Below, piece after piece: positions 55,484 to 63,958 of a stretch of 64,000 nucleotides of DNA. The notes beneath the pieces are model-generated. The model made no database searches. It was not told the DNA's origin and worked only from the letters and a program-made list of their open reading frames with translations. Source of the stretch: an uncultured Kordiimonas sp. (GTDB taxonomy: Bacteria; Pseudomonadota; Alphaproteobacteria; Sphingomonadales; Kordiimonadaceae); assembly GCA_947500295.1 (NCBI GenBank), contig CANMRM010000001.1, positions 1,240,001 to 1,304,000 of the forward strand, in the 5' to 3' direction. Position 1 is the stretch's first letter. Every line of letters begins with the position of its first letter. A program made the translations under genes and the position numbers.

Positions 55484-56437
55484 ATGAATAGCCAAGAAAA
55501 TAATACTGAAAAATCAAAGGTTAAGCGGTTTCGCAGTCCACCGTATCCTGCATTTGACTTAGATAAAGCGGTTCAGCTCTGTATTTTACTTCAGGGCGAG
55601 GCCCATCATCACGAAGTTGGAATTGATGTTGTCGCGGCAGCATTCAAAATGGAGTCGCTGGGTGGCAAAGTTTGGCGGCAGGTTGCGGCGCTAATACAGT
55701 ATGGTTTGTTGACTGACAGTGGCTCTGGGAAATCTCGAAAATTTAAACTTACAGATGTTGCAAAGCGGCTAGTTCATGATACGGATAATAGTTCGGAAAA
55801 ACGAAAAAAAGCGCTAGAGGTGGCGGCTCTTAACCCAATGATCCATCAAGAGCTTTATAGCCGATATGGTGCTGCCACCGGCCTTTCCAATTCTGTTATG
55901 AAAGCTCATCTAACAATAGAGCGTGAGGAGGCTGGGGAGGCCCCTTACAGCCCCTCAGCCGCGGAAGATGTCATAAGTACCTATCGATCTACTTTGGTTT
56001 ATGCTGGTATCTCTGATGCGCGCGCCTTAGACGATGGAAATGAGGATAAGGGTGGGGATACAGGTCTCGATCGTGCTGGTGAAGAAGTTACAGGAGGTCA
56101 ATCTACCCCCAAGGCAAAAATTGGTGATTATATCCAGTGGACATCGGGCGGGGCTGACCAGTTTGTTTCTCCAAAGAAAGTGGAATGGGTTTCGCCAAAC
56201 CACGATTATGTTCGTGTCTTTGGTAACCCAACAGGTATCGAAATGTCTGAAGTAACTGTGGTAGAATTGCCCGTGGTCAGTCCTCAAACCCCTACAGAAG
56301 GTAGCAATGCACCTCCATTTACGGTTTATCAAGTCGGTAATCGTTTACAGATTACAGCTGATGTCGATGCGGCTGGGCTTAAAAAACTGAAGAAGTTGTT
56401 GGAAAAGTACGAGGAAATCTTAGAGTTGTTAAATTGA
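55484..56437 (+). CDS. Hypothetical protein with winged-helix-like N-terminus and C-terminal coiled coil
   Basis: 317 residues, ATG 8 bases after AAGGAGG. Residues about 25-105 read like a winged helix (FDLDKAVQLCILLQGEAHHHEVGIDVVAAAFKM, KVWRQVAALIQYGLLTDSGSGKSRKFKLTDVAKRLV). A linker and a helical region follow (to about 185), then a low-complexity acidic stretch, a beta-rich segment (IGDYIQWTSGGADQFVSPKKVEWVS..DYVRVFG) and a C-terminal helix ITADVDAAGLKKLKKLLEKYEEILELL. I do not recognise the family. AT-rich, unlike neighbours to the right. Could regulate itself and the divergent 20-residue gene. Confidence 0.75.
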   Translation: MNSQENNTEKSKVKRFRSPPYPAFDLDKAVQLCILLQGEAHHHEVGIDVVAAAFKMESLGGKVWRQVAALIQYGLLTDSGSGKSRKFKLTDVAKRLVHDTDNSSEKRKKALEVAALNPMIHQELYSRYGAATGLSNSVMKAHLTIEREEAGEAPYSPSAAEDVISTYRSTLVYAGISDARALDDGNEDKGGDTGLDRAGEEVTGGQSTPKAKIGDYIQWTSGGADQFVSPKKVEWVSPNHDYVRVFGNPTGIEMSEVTVVELPVVSPQTPTEGSNAPPFTVYQVGNRLQITADVDAAGLKKLKKLLEKYEEILELLN

Positions 56438-56491
56438 AATAGTCGGTTGTCCCCAAGTGCCGAGCAGTTCTAGGGGAGGCGACACGAGGTT

Positions 56492-57229
56492 ATGAAACCC
56501 ATTTATGACACCATCGGCCAGGGTTATGCGGGCAAGCGCACGCCCGACCCGCGCATCGCCGCCGCTATCCACGCAGCGCTCGGCGACGCACAAACCGTGC
56601 TGAACGTGGGCGCGGGCACCGGCTCCTATGAACCCACCGACCGCACCGTGACAGCGCTGGAGCCCTCAACAGAAATGATCCAGCAGCGCCCTGAGGGCGC
56701 AGCGGAGGTGGTGCAGGGCGTGGCGGAAAAGCTGCCGTTCGCCGACGATACGTTTGATGCCGCCATGGCGGTCCTGACCGTGCATCACTGGACCGATTTC
56801 GAGGCGGGCCTGAGGGAAATGCGGCGGGTCGCGCGGCAGCGGCTTGTGGTGCTCACCTTCGATCCGGTCGGGCCATACTTTTGGCTCGCGGACTATCTGC
56901 CCGAGATCATCGAACTTGATCAGCCGATCATGCCGCCGATCAGCGCGTTTGAGCGCATCCTTGGTGAAATGCAAGTCAGCCCCGTGCCGATACCGCATGA
57001 CTGCAGCGATGGTTTCCTCGGCGCCTATTGGCGGCGGCCGGAGGCGTACTTGGACCGGCAAGTCCGCGCGGCGATCTCCACCTTCGCGAAGCTCGATAAG
57101 GCGCCCAAAGCGCTTGAGCAGCTCAAAGCCGACCTGAACTCTGGCGCGTGGGCTGCGCGCTACGGCGACCTGACGGCGCTCGATGCGCTTGATATCGGGT
57201 ACCGGCTTGTTGTCGCGGATATCGGCTGA
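56492..57229 (+). CDS. Class I SAM-dependent methyltransferase
   Basis: 245 residues. Methyltransf_11-type: SAM motif I VLNVGAGTGSYEP (about 37-49), acidic loop VTALEPSTEMIQQRP, motif II AEKLPFADDTFDAAMAVLTVHHW, motif III GLREMRRVARQRLVVLTFDPVG. The substrate is unknown. Base composition returns to that of the core genome here, so the AT-rich segment ends before it. No operon partner. Confidence 0.9.
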   Translation: MKPIYDTIGQGYAGKRTPDPRIAAAIHAALGDAQTVLNVGAGTGSYEPTDRTVTALEPSTEMIQQRPEGAAEVVQGVAEKLPFADDTFDAAMAVLTVHHWTDFEAGLREMRRVARQRLVVLTFDPVGPYFWLADYLPEIIELDQPIMPPISAFERILGEMQVSPVPIPHDCSDGFLGAYWRRPEAYLDRQVRAAISTFAKLDKAPKALEQLKADLNSGAWAARYGDLTALDALDIGYRLVVADIG

Positions 57230-57340
57230 TGTCGAAAGGGTCCGACAGGTGGCTGATGCGGCTTTGGTGAATTCAGGCTGATACTATCGCTTGCACCCTT
57301 GTGCTGGGTCTGGTTGAATTTCACCCTACGTCACGCTTTC

Positions 57341-57391
57341 AAGGCCCAATAGGCCAAAGGCCAAATACGGCAAAAGGCCCCATAGGCCAAA
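57341..57391 (+). repeat. Two 18-base direct repeats upstream of glpV
   Basis: AAGGCCCAATAGGCCAAA (57341-57358) and AAGGCCCCATAGGCCAAA (57374-57391) differ at one base and are 33 bases apart, three helical turns. Each contains GGCC-N5-GGCC. They lie just before the ribosome site of the binding-protein gene. They could be an operator pair; if translated in frame they would read GPIGQ twice. Confidence 0.6.
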
Positions 57392-57402
57392 AGGGGAGAG
57401 AA

Positions 57403-59145
57403 GTGTTGTTTAAAGTTTCCGGCAGATATGCCGTTTCCGTCACCATTGCCGCGGCGCTGATTGCAGGTGCCCCCACTGGCGCTGACGAAGACGCCGCCAC
57501 CAAATGGATTGATGCCGAGTTCAGCCAGTCCACGCTCAGTCGCGAGGAGCAGCTGGCGGAGCTGGCGTGGTTCGCGAAAGCCGCAGAACCCTTTAAGGGT
57601 ATGACGATCAATGTGGTGTCGGAGACCCTGACGACCCATGAGTATGAAGCGCGCGTGCTCACAGAAGCTTTTTATGAGATCACTGGCATCCGGGTAAACC
57701 ATGACCTGATCGGCGAAGGCGATGTGGTGGAAAAACTGCAGACGCAGATGCAGTCCGGCCGCAACATTTATGATGCCTACATCAATGACAGTGACCTTAT
57801 CGGCACGCACTACCGCTACCAGCAGGTGCGCAACCTTTCTGACTGGATGACGGGCGAGGGCGCGGACGTGACCAACCCCGGGCTCGATATCGATGACTTT
57901 ATCGGCAAGTCCTTCACCACCGGGCCGGACGGCAAGCTCTATCAGCTCCCGGACCAGCAGTTCGCCAACCTCTACTGGTTTCGCTATGACTGGTTCACCG
58001 ACCCTGAGCTGAAGGCGCAGTTCAGGGAGAAATACGGCTATGAGCTCGGCGTGCCGATAAACTGGTCTGCTTACGAAGACATCGCGGCCTTTTTCACCAA
58101 TGACGTGGGGGAGATCGACGGCGAGACGGTTTATGGCCATATGGATTATGGCAAGAAGGACCCGTCCTTGGGCTGGCGCTTTACCGATGCGTGGCTATCG
58201 ATGGCGGGGGCGGGCGATGTGGGCCTGCCTAACGGCAAGCCGGTGGATGAGTGGGGCGTGCGCGTGGATGGCTGCCGCCCGGTGGGCTCTTCCGTTACGC
58301 GCGGCGGGGCCACCAACGGCCCGGCGGCTGTGTATTCCGTCACCAAATATATCGACTGGCTCAAAAACTACGCACCGCCCACCGCGGCGGGCATGACCTT
58401 CTCGGAAGCCGGGCCGGTGCCGGCGCAGGGCGCGGTGGCGCAGCAGATTTTCTGGTACACGGCCTTCACCGCCGACATGGTCAAGCCCGGCATAGCCGTG
58501 ATGGACGGCGAGCGGCCCAAGTGGCGCATGGCGCCATCCCCGCGCGGGGCTTATTATGACGAGGGCATGAAGCTTGGCTATCAGGACACCGGCGCCTGGA
58601 CGCTGATGAAGTCCACGCCCATTGAGCGGGCCAAGGCCGCGTGGCTTTACGCGCAATTTGTCGTGTCGAAAACCGTGTCCTTGCGCAAAAGCCATGTGGG
58701 GCTGACCTTCATCCGCGAGAGCGACATCTGGCACGATAGCATGACGACACGCGCGCCGTCCCTGGGTGGGCTGGTTGAGTTTTACCGGTCCCAGGCACGG
58801 GTGTTGTGGACGCCGACGGGCACCAACATCCCCGACTATCCGCGGCTTGCGCAGTTGTGGTGGCAGGACATCGGCGACGCCATTTCGGGGGACAAGACCC
58901 CGCAGGAAGCGATGGACAGCCTGGCGGGTCAGCAGGACCGGATTTTGCGGCGGCTGGAGCGCGCCGGTGTGCAGGGTGCATGTGGGCCGAAGCTGAATGA
59001 GCCGCGCGACGCCGACTATTGGCTTGCCCAACCGGGCGCGCCCAAGGCGAAACTCGACAACGAAAAACCGCAGGGCATGACCGTGGATTATGACGAGCTT
59101 CTCAAGTCCTGGGCGGCGGTGCCGAGAGGTGGCGCTGGCGAGTGA
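57403..59145 (+). CDS. glpV: ABC transporter substrate-binding protein, probable glycerol-binding GlpV
   Basis: 580 residues from GTG 57403 after GGGGAGAG; an open frame back to 57301 would run through the direct repeats and displace the signal peptide (YAVSVTIAAALIAGAPTGA). Unusually large periplasmic binding protein of the family-1 type: EPFKGMTINVVSETLTTHEYEARVLTEAFYEITGIRVNHDLIGEGDVVEKLQTQMQSGRNIYDAYINDSDLIGTH, then DQQFANLYWFRYDWF and a C-terminal CGPKLNEPRDADYWL tail. Length and sequence style fit GlpV, the partner of GlpSTPQU at 38.9-43.0 kb, from which it is split by 14 kb. Confidence 0.8.
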   Translation: MLFKVSGRYAVSVTIAAALIAGAPTGADEDAATKWIDAEFSQSTLSREEQLAELAWFAKAAEPFKGMTINVVSETLTTHEYEARVLTEAFYEITGIRVNHDLIGEGDVVEKLQTQMQSGRNIYDAYINDSDLIGTHYRYQQVRNLSDWMTGEGADVTNPGLDIDDFIGKSFTTGPDGKLYQLPDQQFANLYWFRYDWFTDPELKAQFREKYGYELGVPINWSAYEDIAAFFTNDVGEIDGETVYGHMDYGKKDPSLGWRFTDAWLSMAGAGDVGLPNGKPVDEWGVRVDGCRPVGSSVTRGGATNGPAAVYSVTKYIDWLKNYAPPTAAGMTFSEAGPVPAQGAVAQQIFWYTAFTADMVKPGIAVMDGERPKWRMAPSPRGAYYDEGMKLGYQDTGAWTLMKSTPIERAKAAWLYAQFVVSKTVSLRKSHVGLTFIRESDIWHDSMTTRAPSLGGLVEFYRSQARVLWTPTGTNIPDYPRLAQLWWQDIGDAISGDKTPQEAMDSLAGQQDRILRRLERAGVQGACGPKLNEPRDADYWLAQPGAPKAKLDNEKPQGMTVDYDELLKSWAAVPRGGAGE

Positions 59146-59217
59146 CAGGCGGCGGACCCGTGGGTAAAACCCTGAAAAGACAACTTTAACAGAAAAGACA
59201 ACTTCCGGAGGGCGTTT

Positions 59218-61413
59218 ATGGCTGGGGCATCAGAAGCAAGCGGCGAGGAACGCTCCCTCATGCGGCGCTTTTTGCGCGGGTTTTTGTACTTTTTTGCCGC
59301 TTCATTGCTCTTTTTGGTCTTCTTTTTCTATGATCCGTTGCCGGAAAATCCGCCTGCGGCCGCTTTGTCGGCGGCGGCAGCGGACTATGATGCCGAGATC
59401 ATCCGCGACACGTGGGGTGTGCCGCATATCTTTGGTGCGCGGGACGCAGACGTCAGTTTCGGCCTCGCTTACGCCCACGCTGAGGATGACTATGGGACCA
59501 TTCAGGAGGTATTGGCGGCCACGCGCGGTGTGTTGGCGCGCTACCGCGGTGCGGACGCCGCCCCCGCCGACTATATCGTTGAATTCTTTGATGTTTGGGA
59601 CACGCTGAACCAGCGCTACGAGAGCGAGGTGCCGCCGGAAACCAAAGCCATTGCCGAGGCCTACGCCGCCGGGCTCAACCTCTATGCCGCCGAGCATCCG
59701 GACGATACCTGGGCTGGGCTCGCCCCCTTCAAAGGGCAGGATGTGATCGCCGGTTTCATGTTCAAAACGCCGTTTTTTTACGGGCTTGATAAAACCCTGC
59801 AGGAACTTTTCGCCCCCGGCAGAAACCAAGAGCTTGCCCTTGCGCCAACTGAGGGTCAGCAGGCGTTTTCGCTTGGTCCCAAAACCAGCATGGAGCTGGG
59901 CTCCAACGCCATTGCCGTGGCAGCGCGCCGCTCCACCGACAACACCACCCGGCTGCTGATAAATTCCCATCAGCCGATGACCGGACCGGTTGCCTGGTAC
60001 GAGGCGCACCTGAGTTCAGGTGAAGGGCTCAATATCACCGGTGGGCTCTTCCCCGGCACCCCTTTGATTTTGCATGGTTTTAACGACCACCTCGGATGGG
60101 CGAATACGGTCAATCACATGGACCTGTCGGACGTCTATGTGCTGACGCGCAACCCCGATAATCCGATGCAATACCGCCTTGATGGCGAGTGGGTTGACTT
60201 TGAGGTGGAAGAAATTGAACTGCCGGTCAAGATGTTCGGGCCGTTTGTTTACCCCGCCAAAAGAAAACTTTTGCGTTCGCGACACGGGCCGGTGATTGAA
60301 AACGAAGATAAAACCTATGCCCTGCGCTATGCCGGCATGGGAGAAATCCGGCAACTGGAACAATATTACCGGCTGAACAAGTCCGAAACCTTTGACCAGT
60401 TTATGAGCGCGATGGCGATGAACGCGTTGCCGAGCATCAACTATGTGTATGCCGACAAAAGTGGCAACGTTGCCTTCATTCACAATGGCCAGTACCCGAA
60501 CCGCCTAGATGGCTGGGAATGGACCAGGGACCTGCCCGGCGACCGGTCAGAGCTGATCTGGCAGGGCTATCTGCCGTTTGAAAATGTACCAAAGCTCATC
60601 AACCCCGCATCCGGCATGGTGTTCAATGCCAACAACACGCCCTACACAGCGACAGACGGGCCCGATAACCTGACGCCGTCAGCCTTTCCCCGTCACATGG
60701 GGCTTGCCACCAATCAGACGAACCGTTCGCTGCGGCTGGTGGAGCTAACGGATGGTACAACACCCGTCAGCCGCGAGCGTTTGCTGGCGATCAAGTTTGA
60801 TGACGATTATTCCAGCCAAAGCAGGATAGCACGGCTGGTGGAGAAAATGGCCGCAGCCGATTATTCCGGCAACCCTGAGGTCGCGGCTGCTGCCGGGCAA
60901 CTCCGGCGCTGGAATCTTTCGACGGACGCGGACAATCGCTTTGCGGCCTTGCCTATTATGGCGCTGAGGTTCCATGACCGGGAGAATGCGGAAGACGAGT
61001 CTGACGCCTCGCTAGCCGCTGCGCTTGAGACGGCGGTGACCTATCTGGAAACTCATCATGGCCGCATTGATCCTCTGTGGGGGGATGTGAGCCGCATGGT
61101 CCGCGGCGAAGTCGACCTGCCGGTGGACGGTGGGCCCGACACACTGCGGGCTATCTATGCGGCAGGGGAAAACGGCGGGGGAACAGCGCCGGCAACGCAC
61201 GGCGATACCTGGATCGGCTTTGTTGAATGGGCGGCGGATGGCAGGCAGCGCGCGGAGGTGGTTCATCAGTTTGGCAGCGCAACGCTGGACGAAAAGTCGC
61301 CACATTATGCTGATCAGGTTCCCTTGTTCGTGGAAAAGCGCTGGCGTCGGGCGCTAACAAGCCGTGAAGCGGTTCTCGCAAACGCCACACGGCAGTACCG
61401 GCCCGGAAAATAG
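59218..61413 (+). CDS. Penicillin acylase family Ntn-hydrolase
   Basis: 731 residues. One N-terminal span (FLRGFLYFFAASLLFLVFFFYDPLP) exports or anchors it. The alpha-chain region has the family landmark IIRDTWGVPHIFGARDADVSFGLAYAHAEDD. A linker then leads to the autocatalytic serine in ELGSNAIAV (Ser229), which becomes the beta-chain N-terminus; INSHQP follows, and FIHNGQYPNR and the late WIGFVEW lie in the beta chain. Members cleave amide bonds of acyl-homoserine lactones or beta-lactams in the periplasm. Substrate unknown; quorum quenching is one possibility. Confidence 0.93.
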   Translation: MAGASEASGEERSLMRRFLRGFLYFFAASLLFLVFFFYDPLPENPPAAALSAAAADYDAEIIRDTWGVPHIFGARDADVSFGLAYAHAEDDYGTIQEVLAATRGVLARYRGADAAPADYIVEFFDVWDTLNQRYESEVPPETKAIAEAYAAGLNLYAAEHPDDTWAGLAPFKGQDVIAGFMFKTPFFYGLDKTLQELFAPGRNQELALAPTEGQQAFSLGPKTSMELGSNAIAVAARRSTDNTTRLLINSHQPMTGPVAWYEAHLSSGEGLNITGGLFPGTPLILHGFNDHLGWANTVNHMDLSDVYVLTRNPDNPMQYRLDGEWVDFEVEEIELPVKMFGPFVYPAKRKLLRSRHGPVIENEDKTYALRYAGMGEIRQLEQYYRLNKSETFDQFMSAMAMNALPSINYVYADKSGNVAFIHNGQYPNRLDGWEWTRDLPGDRSELIWQGYLPFENVPKLINPASGMVFNANNTPYTATDGPDNLTPSAFPRHMGLATNQTNRSLRLVELTDGTTPVSRERLLAIKFDDDYSSQSRIARLVEKMAAADYSGNPEVAAAAGQLRRWNLSTDADNRFAALPIMALRFHDRENAEDESDASLAAALETAVTYLETHHGRIDPLWGDVSRMVRGEVDLPVDGGPDTLRAIYAAGENGGGTAPATHGDTWIGFVEWAADGRQRAEVVHQFGSATLDEKSPHYADQVPLFVEKRWRRALTSREAVLANATRQYRPGK

Positions 61414-61422
61414 GAGGCAACG

Positions 61423-62037
61423 ATGGCTCAAAGTGCACCAATCTCATGTTCGTGCGGCAAAGTTAAGGGCGTTGCACACAACCTGTCACCCTCAAGTTCC
61501 AATCACGTCGTATGCAGTTGCAAGGGATGCCAGTCTTACGCGCATTATCTCGGTCGTACCGATGATATGCTTGACGCGGAGGGCGGGTCCAACATTGTGC
61601 AGATCAATCCTTCCACGTTTGAGTTAACCGAGGGCCTGGAGCATGTCGCCTGCATGAGTGTCACGCCCAAGGGGCCGCTCAGGTGGTTTGCGAGCTGCTG
61701 CAACACGCCGCTCGGCAACAGTTTTCGCGAAGGCGGCATGCCCTTTCTCGGTGTGCTGCCCATATGCCTGGGCCACAAGGGCACATCTGACGATGTTGTG
61801 CGCCTGTTTGGGCCGTTGCGCGGTCATGTCAATCCGCCAACGCCCAACTCTGTGGGGGCGCGTGTGAGGAATTTTTTCATGATGCTGCGCCTGTTTGCCA
61901 AGCTGATGTGGTGGCGCATTCGGGGCGGAAAATCCTACAAACCCTTCTTTGACAAAGAAACCATGCGACCAATCGTCAAGCCGATAAAGCTGAGCGAAGA
62001 GGAGCAGGCTGCGCTTGAAGCCAAAGCCGGCTTTTAG
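61423..62037 (+). CDS. DUF6151 / GFA-like zinc-binding protein
   Basis: 204 residues. N-terminal ISCSCGKVKGVAHNL and VVCSCKGCQSYAHYLGR, with a later FASCCNTPLGNSF, supply the Cys set seen in glutathione-dependent formaldehyde-activating (GFA) folds, which bind zinc. The C-terminal helical part (RVRNFFMMLRLFAKLMWWRIRGGKSYKPFF) is basic and hydrophobic. Probably a single-domain zinc protein of DUF6151 type; its reaction is unknown. Nine bases after the acylase gene, so possibly co-transcribed. Its stop overlaps the convergent peptidase stop. Confidence 0.82.
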   Translation: MAQSAPISCSCGKVKGVAHNLSPSSSNHVVCSCKGCQSYAHYLGRTDDMLDAEGGSNIVQINPSTFELTEGLEHVACMSVTPKGPLRWFASCCNTPLGNSFREGGMPFLGVLPICLGHKGTSDDVVRLFGPLRGHVNPPTPNSVGARVRNFFMMLRLFAKLMWWRIRGGKSYKPFFDKETMRPIVKPIKLSEEEQAALEAKAGF

Positions 62038-63380
62038 TTGCGTCCTATGATGTGCAGATTTGTTTGGCGGCCATCAATGTATGTGACTGAAGACCCATCA
62101 AAGAACGCGTCTTCCTCCAGCATGATACGCACCTTCTGACCGCCCCACTCAGGAATGGGCACCATGGCCGATAACTCAATCGACCATGCCGTGTCCGGGA
62201 CAACCGGATACTCGCCGCGCCCCGGTACGCCGTCTTGGCTGTCCCACAGGCCAATGGTCGCGCCTGCACCGTGACCGTGATAACCGATCGGGTGGGTGTA
62301 GATGCTGGGCTCAATGCCCTCCGCAATTGCCTGCGTCCGGCTTGCTGCCAGCACAGCATCACCGCTGGCGCCCTCTTTATAATTTTCTGTGAGAATATCC
62401 TGCAGCCGGTTGCCGATGGCGAGGGCAGCCCTGATGCCATCTGGCGCATCTGTTTCGCCCGCCCTCAGGACATATCCGTGATGCTGCGTGTCCGTGTTAA
62501 GGCCCATATAGGTGATGCCAAAGTCAACATGGATAAGGTCCCCGCGCCGGATCACACTGTCTTTATCGGGGTCAAACAGTTCCGTCATTTTCTGGCCTTT
62601 GTCATCCAGAGTCTGGCGCTGGATGGAGACAGTGGGGTGAAACCAGGCTGTTACGCCCCTGTCGCGGATTTTGTCACGAAACCACCACATCACATCAGCT
62701 GTTGTGGTTTCCCCCGGCTTAATCACTGCGTCTGAAAAGCCTTGATGAATGATGGCATGGGCTAGCCCCACAATATGAGGATACATGGTCATCTCTTCGG
62801 GGATGCGGCGTTCCAGCCAGCCTATGGCCATGGCTGGATCGTATACCACGCGGCCTTTCAGTTCATCAGGCAGCGCATTTAACAAGCCCTGGTGCTGGCT
62901 TGCGCTCATGCCGTCGGCGAGAGCGAAAGTGCCTGATACATTGAGGGCAATTTTACCGGGGTTGCGCTCGGTAATAAGTTCCGAAACGCGTGCCCATTGG
63001 TCGGGCTGTTCTTCAGGGTTCCAGGCGGCGGGGAAAATGTCAGCCACCGCATAGCGACTGACCGCCAGCCTTTCGACCGTTTCGCCGTTATCATAAAACA
63101 TCAAAACAGTGCGTCGCCGGGCGGAAAGCCATGTCGCAGGCAGCATGGTTTTAACAACAGGGTCTTCATTATATTCCCGAGCGATCAATACCCACATGTC
63201 GATGCCGCGATCCCGCATGACGGAAGGCACAATTGTATCAAGCCGCTTTTTTAGCCACGCATCCTGGTGAGCCGCACGCTCCTGCATTGACAGCACGGCA
63301 GGATAGGTGCTGGTTTCCGATGTTATTGCTGTGGTGGAAGAGCAAAAAGCAAATGCCGCGAGCAGAATAAGATTTTTCAT
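62034..63380 (-). CDS. Secreted M24 metallopeptidase (Xaa-Pro peptidase-like)
   Basis: 448 residues. Signal peptide 1-18 (NLILLAAFAFCSSTTAI). After a creatinase-like N domain (RDRGIDMWVLIAREYNEDPV) comes the pita-bread M24 fold with all five metal ligands: VDFGITYMGLNTDTQHHGY (two Asp), HPIGYHGHGAG (His), WSIELSAMV (Glu) and KVRIMLEEDAFF (Glu). It probably removes residues before proline from peptides in the periplasm. It lies close to the Lrp/AsnC regulator gene (52 bases), on the same strand and downstream of it. Confidence 0.92.
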   Translation of the reverse strand: MKNLILLAAFAFCSSTTAITSETSTYPAVLSMQERAAHQDAWLKKRLDTIVPSVMRDRGIDMWVLIAREYNEDPVVKTMLPATWLSARRRTVLMFYDNGETVERLAVSRYAVADIFPAAWNPEEQPDQWARVSELITERNPGKIALNVSGTFALADGMSASQHQGLLNALPDELKGRVVYDPAMAIGWLERRIPEEMTMYPHIVGLAHAIIHQGFSDAVIKPGETTTADVMWWFRDKIRDRGVTAWFHPTVSIQRQTLDDKGQKMTELFDPDKDSVIRRGDLIHVDFGITYMGLNTDTQHHGYVLRAGETDAPDGIRAALAIGNRLQDILTENYKEGASGDAVLAASRTQAIAEGIEPSIYTHPIGYHGHGAGATIGLWDSQDGVPGRGEYPVVPDTAWSIELSAMVPIPEWGGQKVRIMLEEDAFFDGSSVTYIDGRQTNLHIIGRN

Positions 63381-63431
63381 GAAGTCCCCCGTTTGAGCCC
63401 GAACCCAGCCTAGGGCTTTGGCGTGCCCGGA

Positions 63432-63905
63432 TCAATCCTCGTAGCCGGTCTCCTTCACTGACTCCATGGCAACGAAGGTCGATGTGTGGGCGACGTGGGG
63501 CAATGTGGAAATCTGCTCCCCCAGCACCTGCCGGTAGCTTGCGATATTTTTAGTGCGCACCTTCAGAAGATAGTCGAACGAGCCTGCGATCAGGTGGCAT
63601 TGCTCAATTTCCGGAATGGCCAATACAGCCTTGTTGAAGGCGGTGAGCGCTGCTTCCCTGGTGTTATCGAGTTTAACCTCTGTAAAGGCAACATGTTGGC
63701 GTCCGAGCTTGGCGTTATTGAGGACCGCACGGAATCCAAGAATATATCCTTCCTGCTGCAGGCGTTTGAGGCGTACCTGGCAGGGACTTTTGGACAAGCC
63801 TACTTTTGCAGCCAGATCTGTCACCGGCATGCGTCCGTCAAAGCTCAGCCAACGAATGATATTTCGGTCGATGCGGTCAAGTTTCCCGTCATTGGACTTA
63901 TTCAT
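63432..63905 (-). CDS. Lrp/AsnC family transcriptional regulator
   Basis: 157 residues. N-terminal AsnC-type HTH (LDRIDRNIIRWLSFDGRMPVTDLAAKVGLSKSPCQVRLKRLQQEGYILGFRAVLN) and C-terminal RAM ligand domain (VAFTEVKL, VLAIPEIEQCHLIAGSFDYLLKVRTKNIASYRQVLGEQISTLPHVAHTSTFVAMESVKE). Lrp proteins of this kind sense amino acids and assemble as octamers. It could control the peptidase gene that follows it and the unseen gene divergent from it beyond the window. Confidence 0.95.
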   Translation of the reverse strand: MNKSNDGKLDRIDRNIIRWLSFDGRMPVTDLAAKVGLSKSPCQVRLKRLQQEGYILGFRAVLNNAKLGRQHVAFTEVKLDNTREAALTAFNKAVLAIPEIEQCHLIAGSFDYLLKVRTKNIASYRQVLGEQISTLPHVAHTSTFVAMESVKETGYED

Positions 63906-63943
63906 AAATATATGACCTGATTATACGTAATAATAAAGGTTAT

Positions 63944-63958
63944 ATTACCTCATGTAAT
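63944..63958. promoter_or_regulatory. ATTAC-N5-GTAAT inverted repeat upstream of the Lrp/AsnC gene
   Basis: A 15-base site with five-base arms, about 40 bases upstream of the regulator start, with a further GTAAT at 63927-63931. Lrp/AsnC regulators bind 15-base imperfect palindromes in AT-rich DNA and often control themselves. Assignment is inference. Confidence 0.4.
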
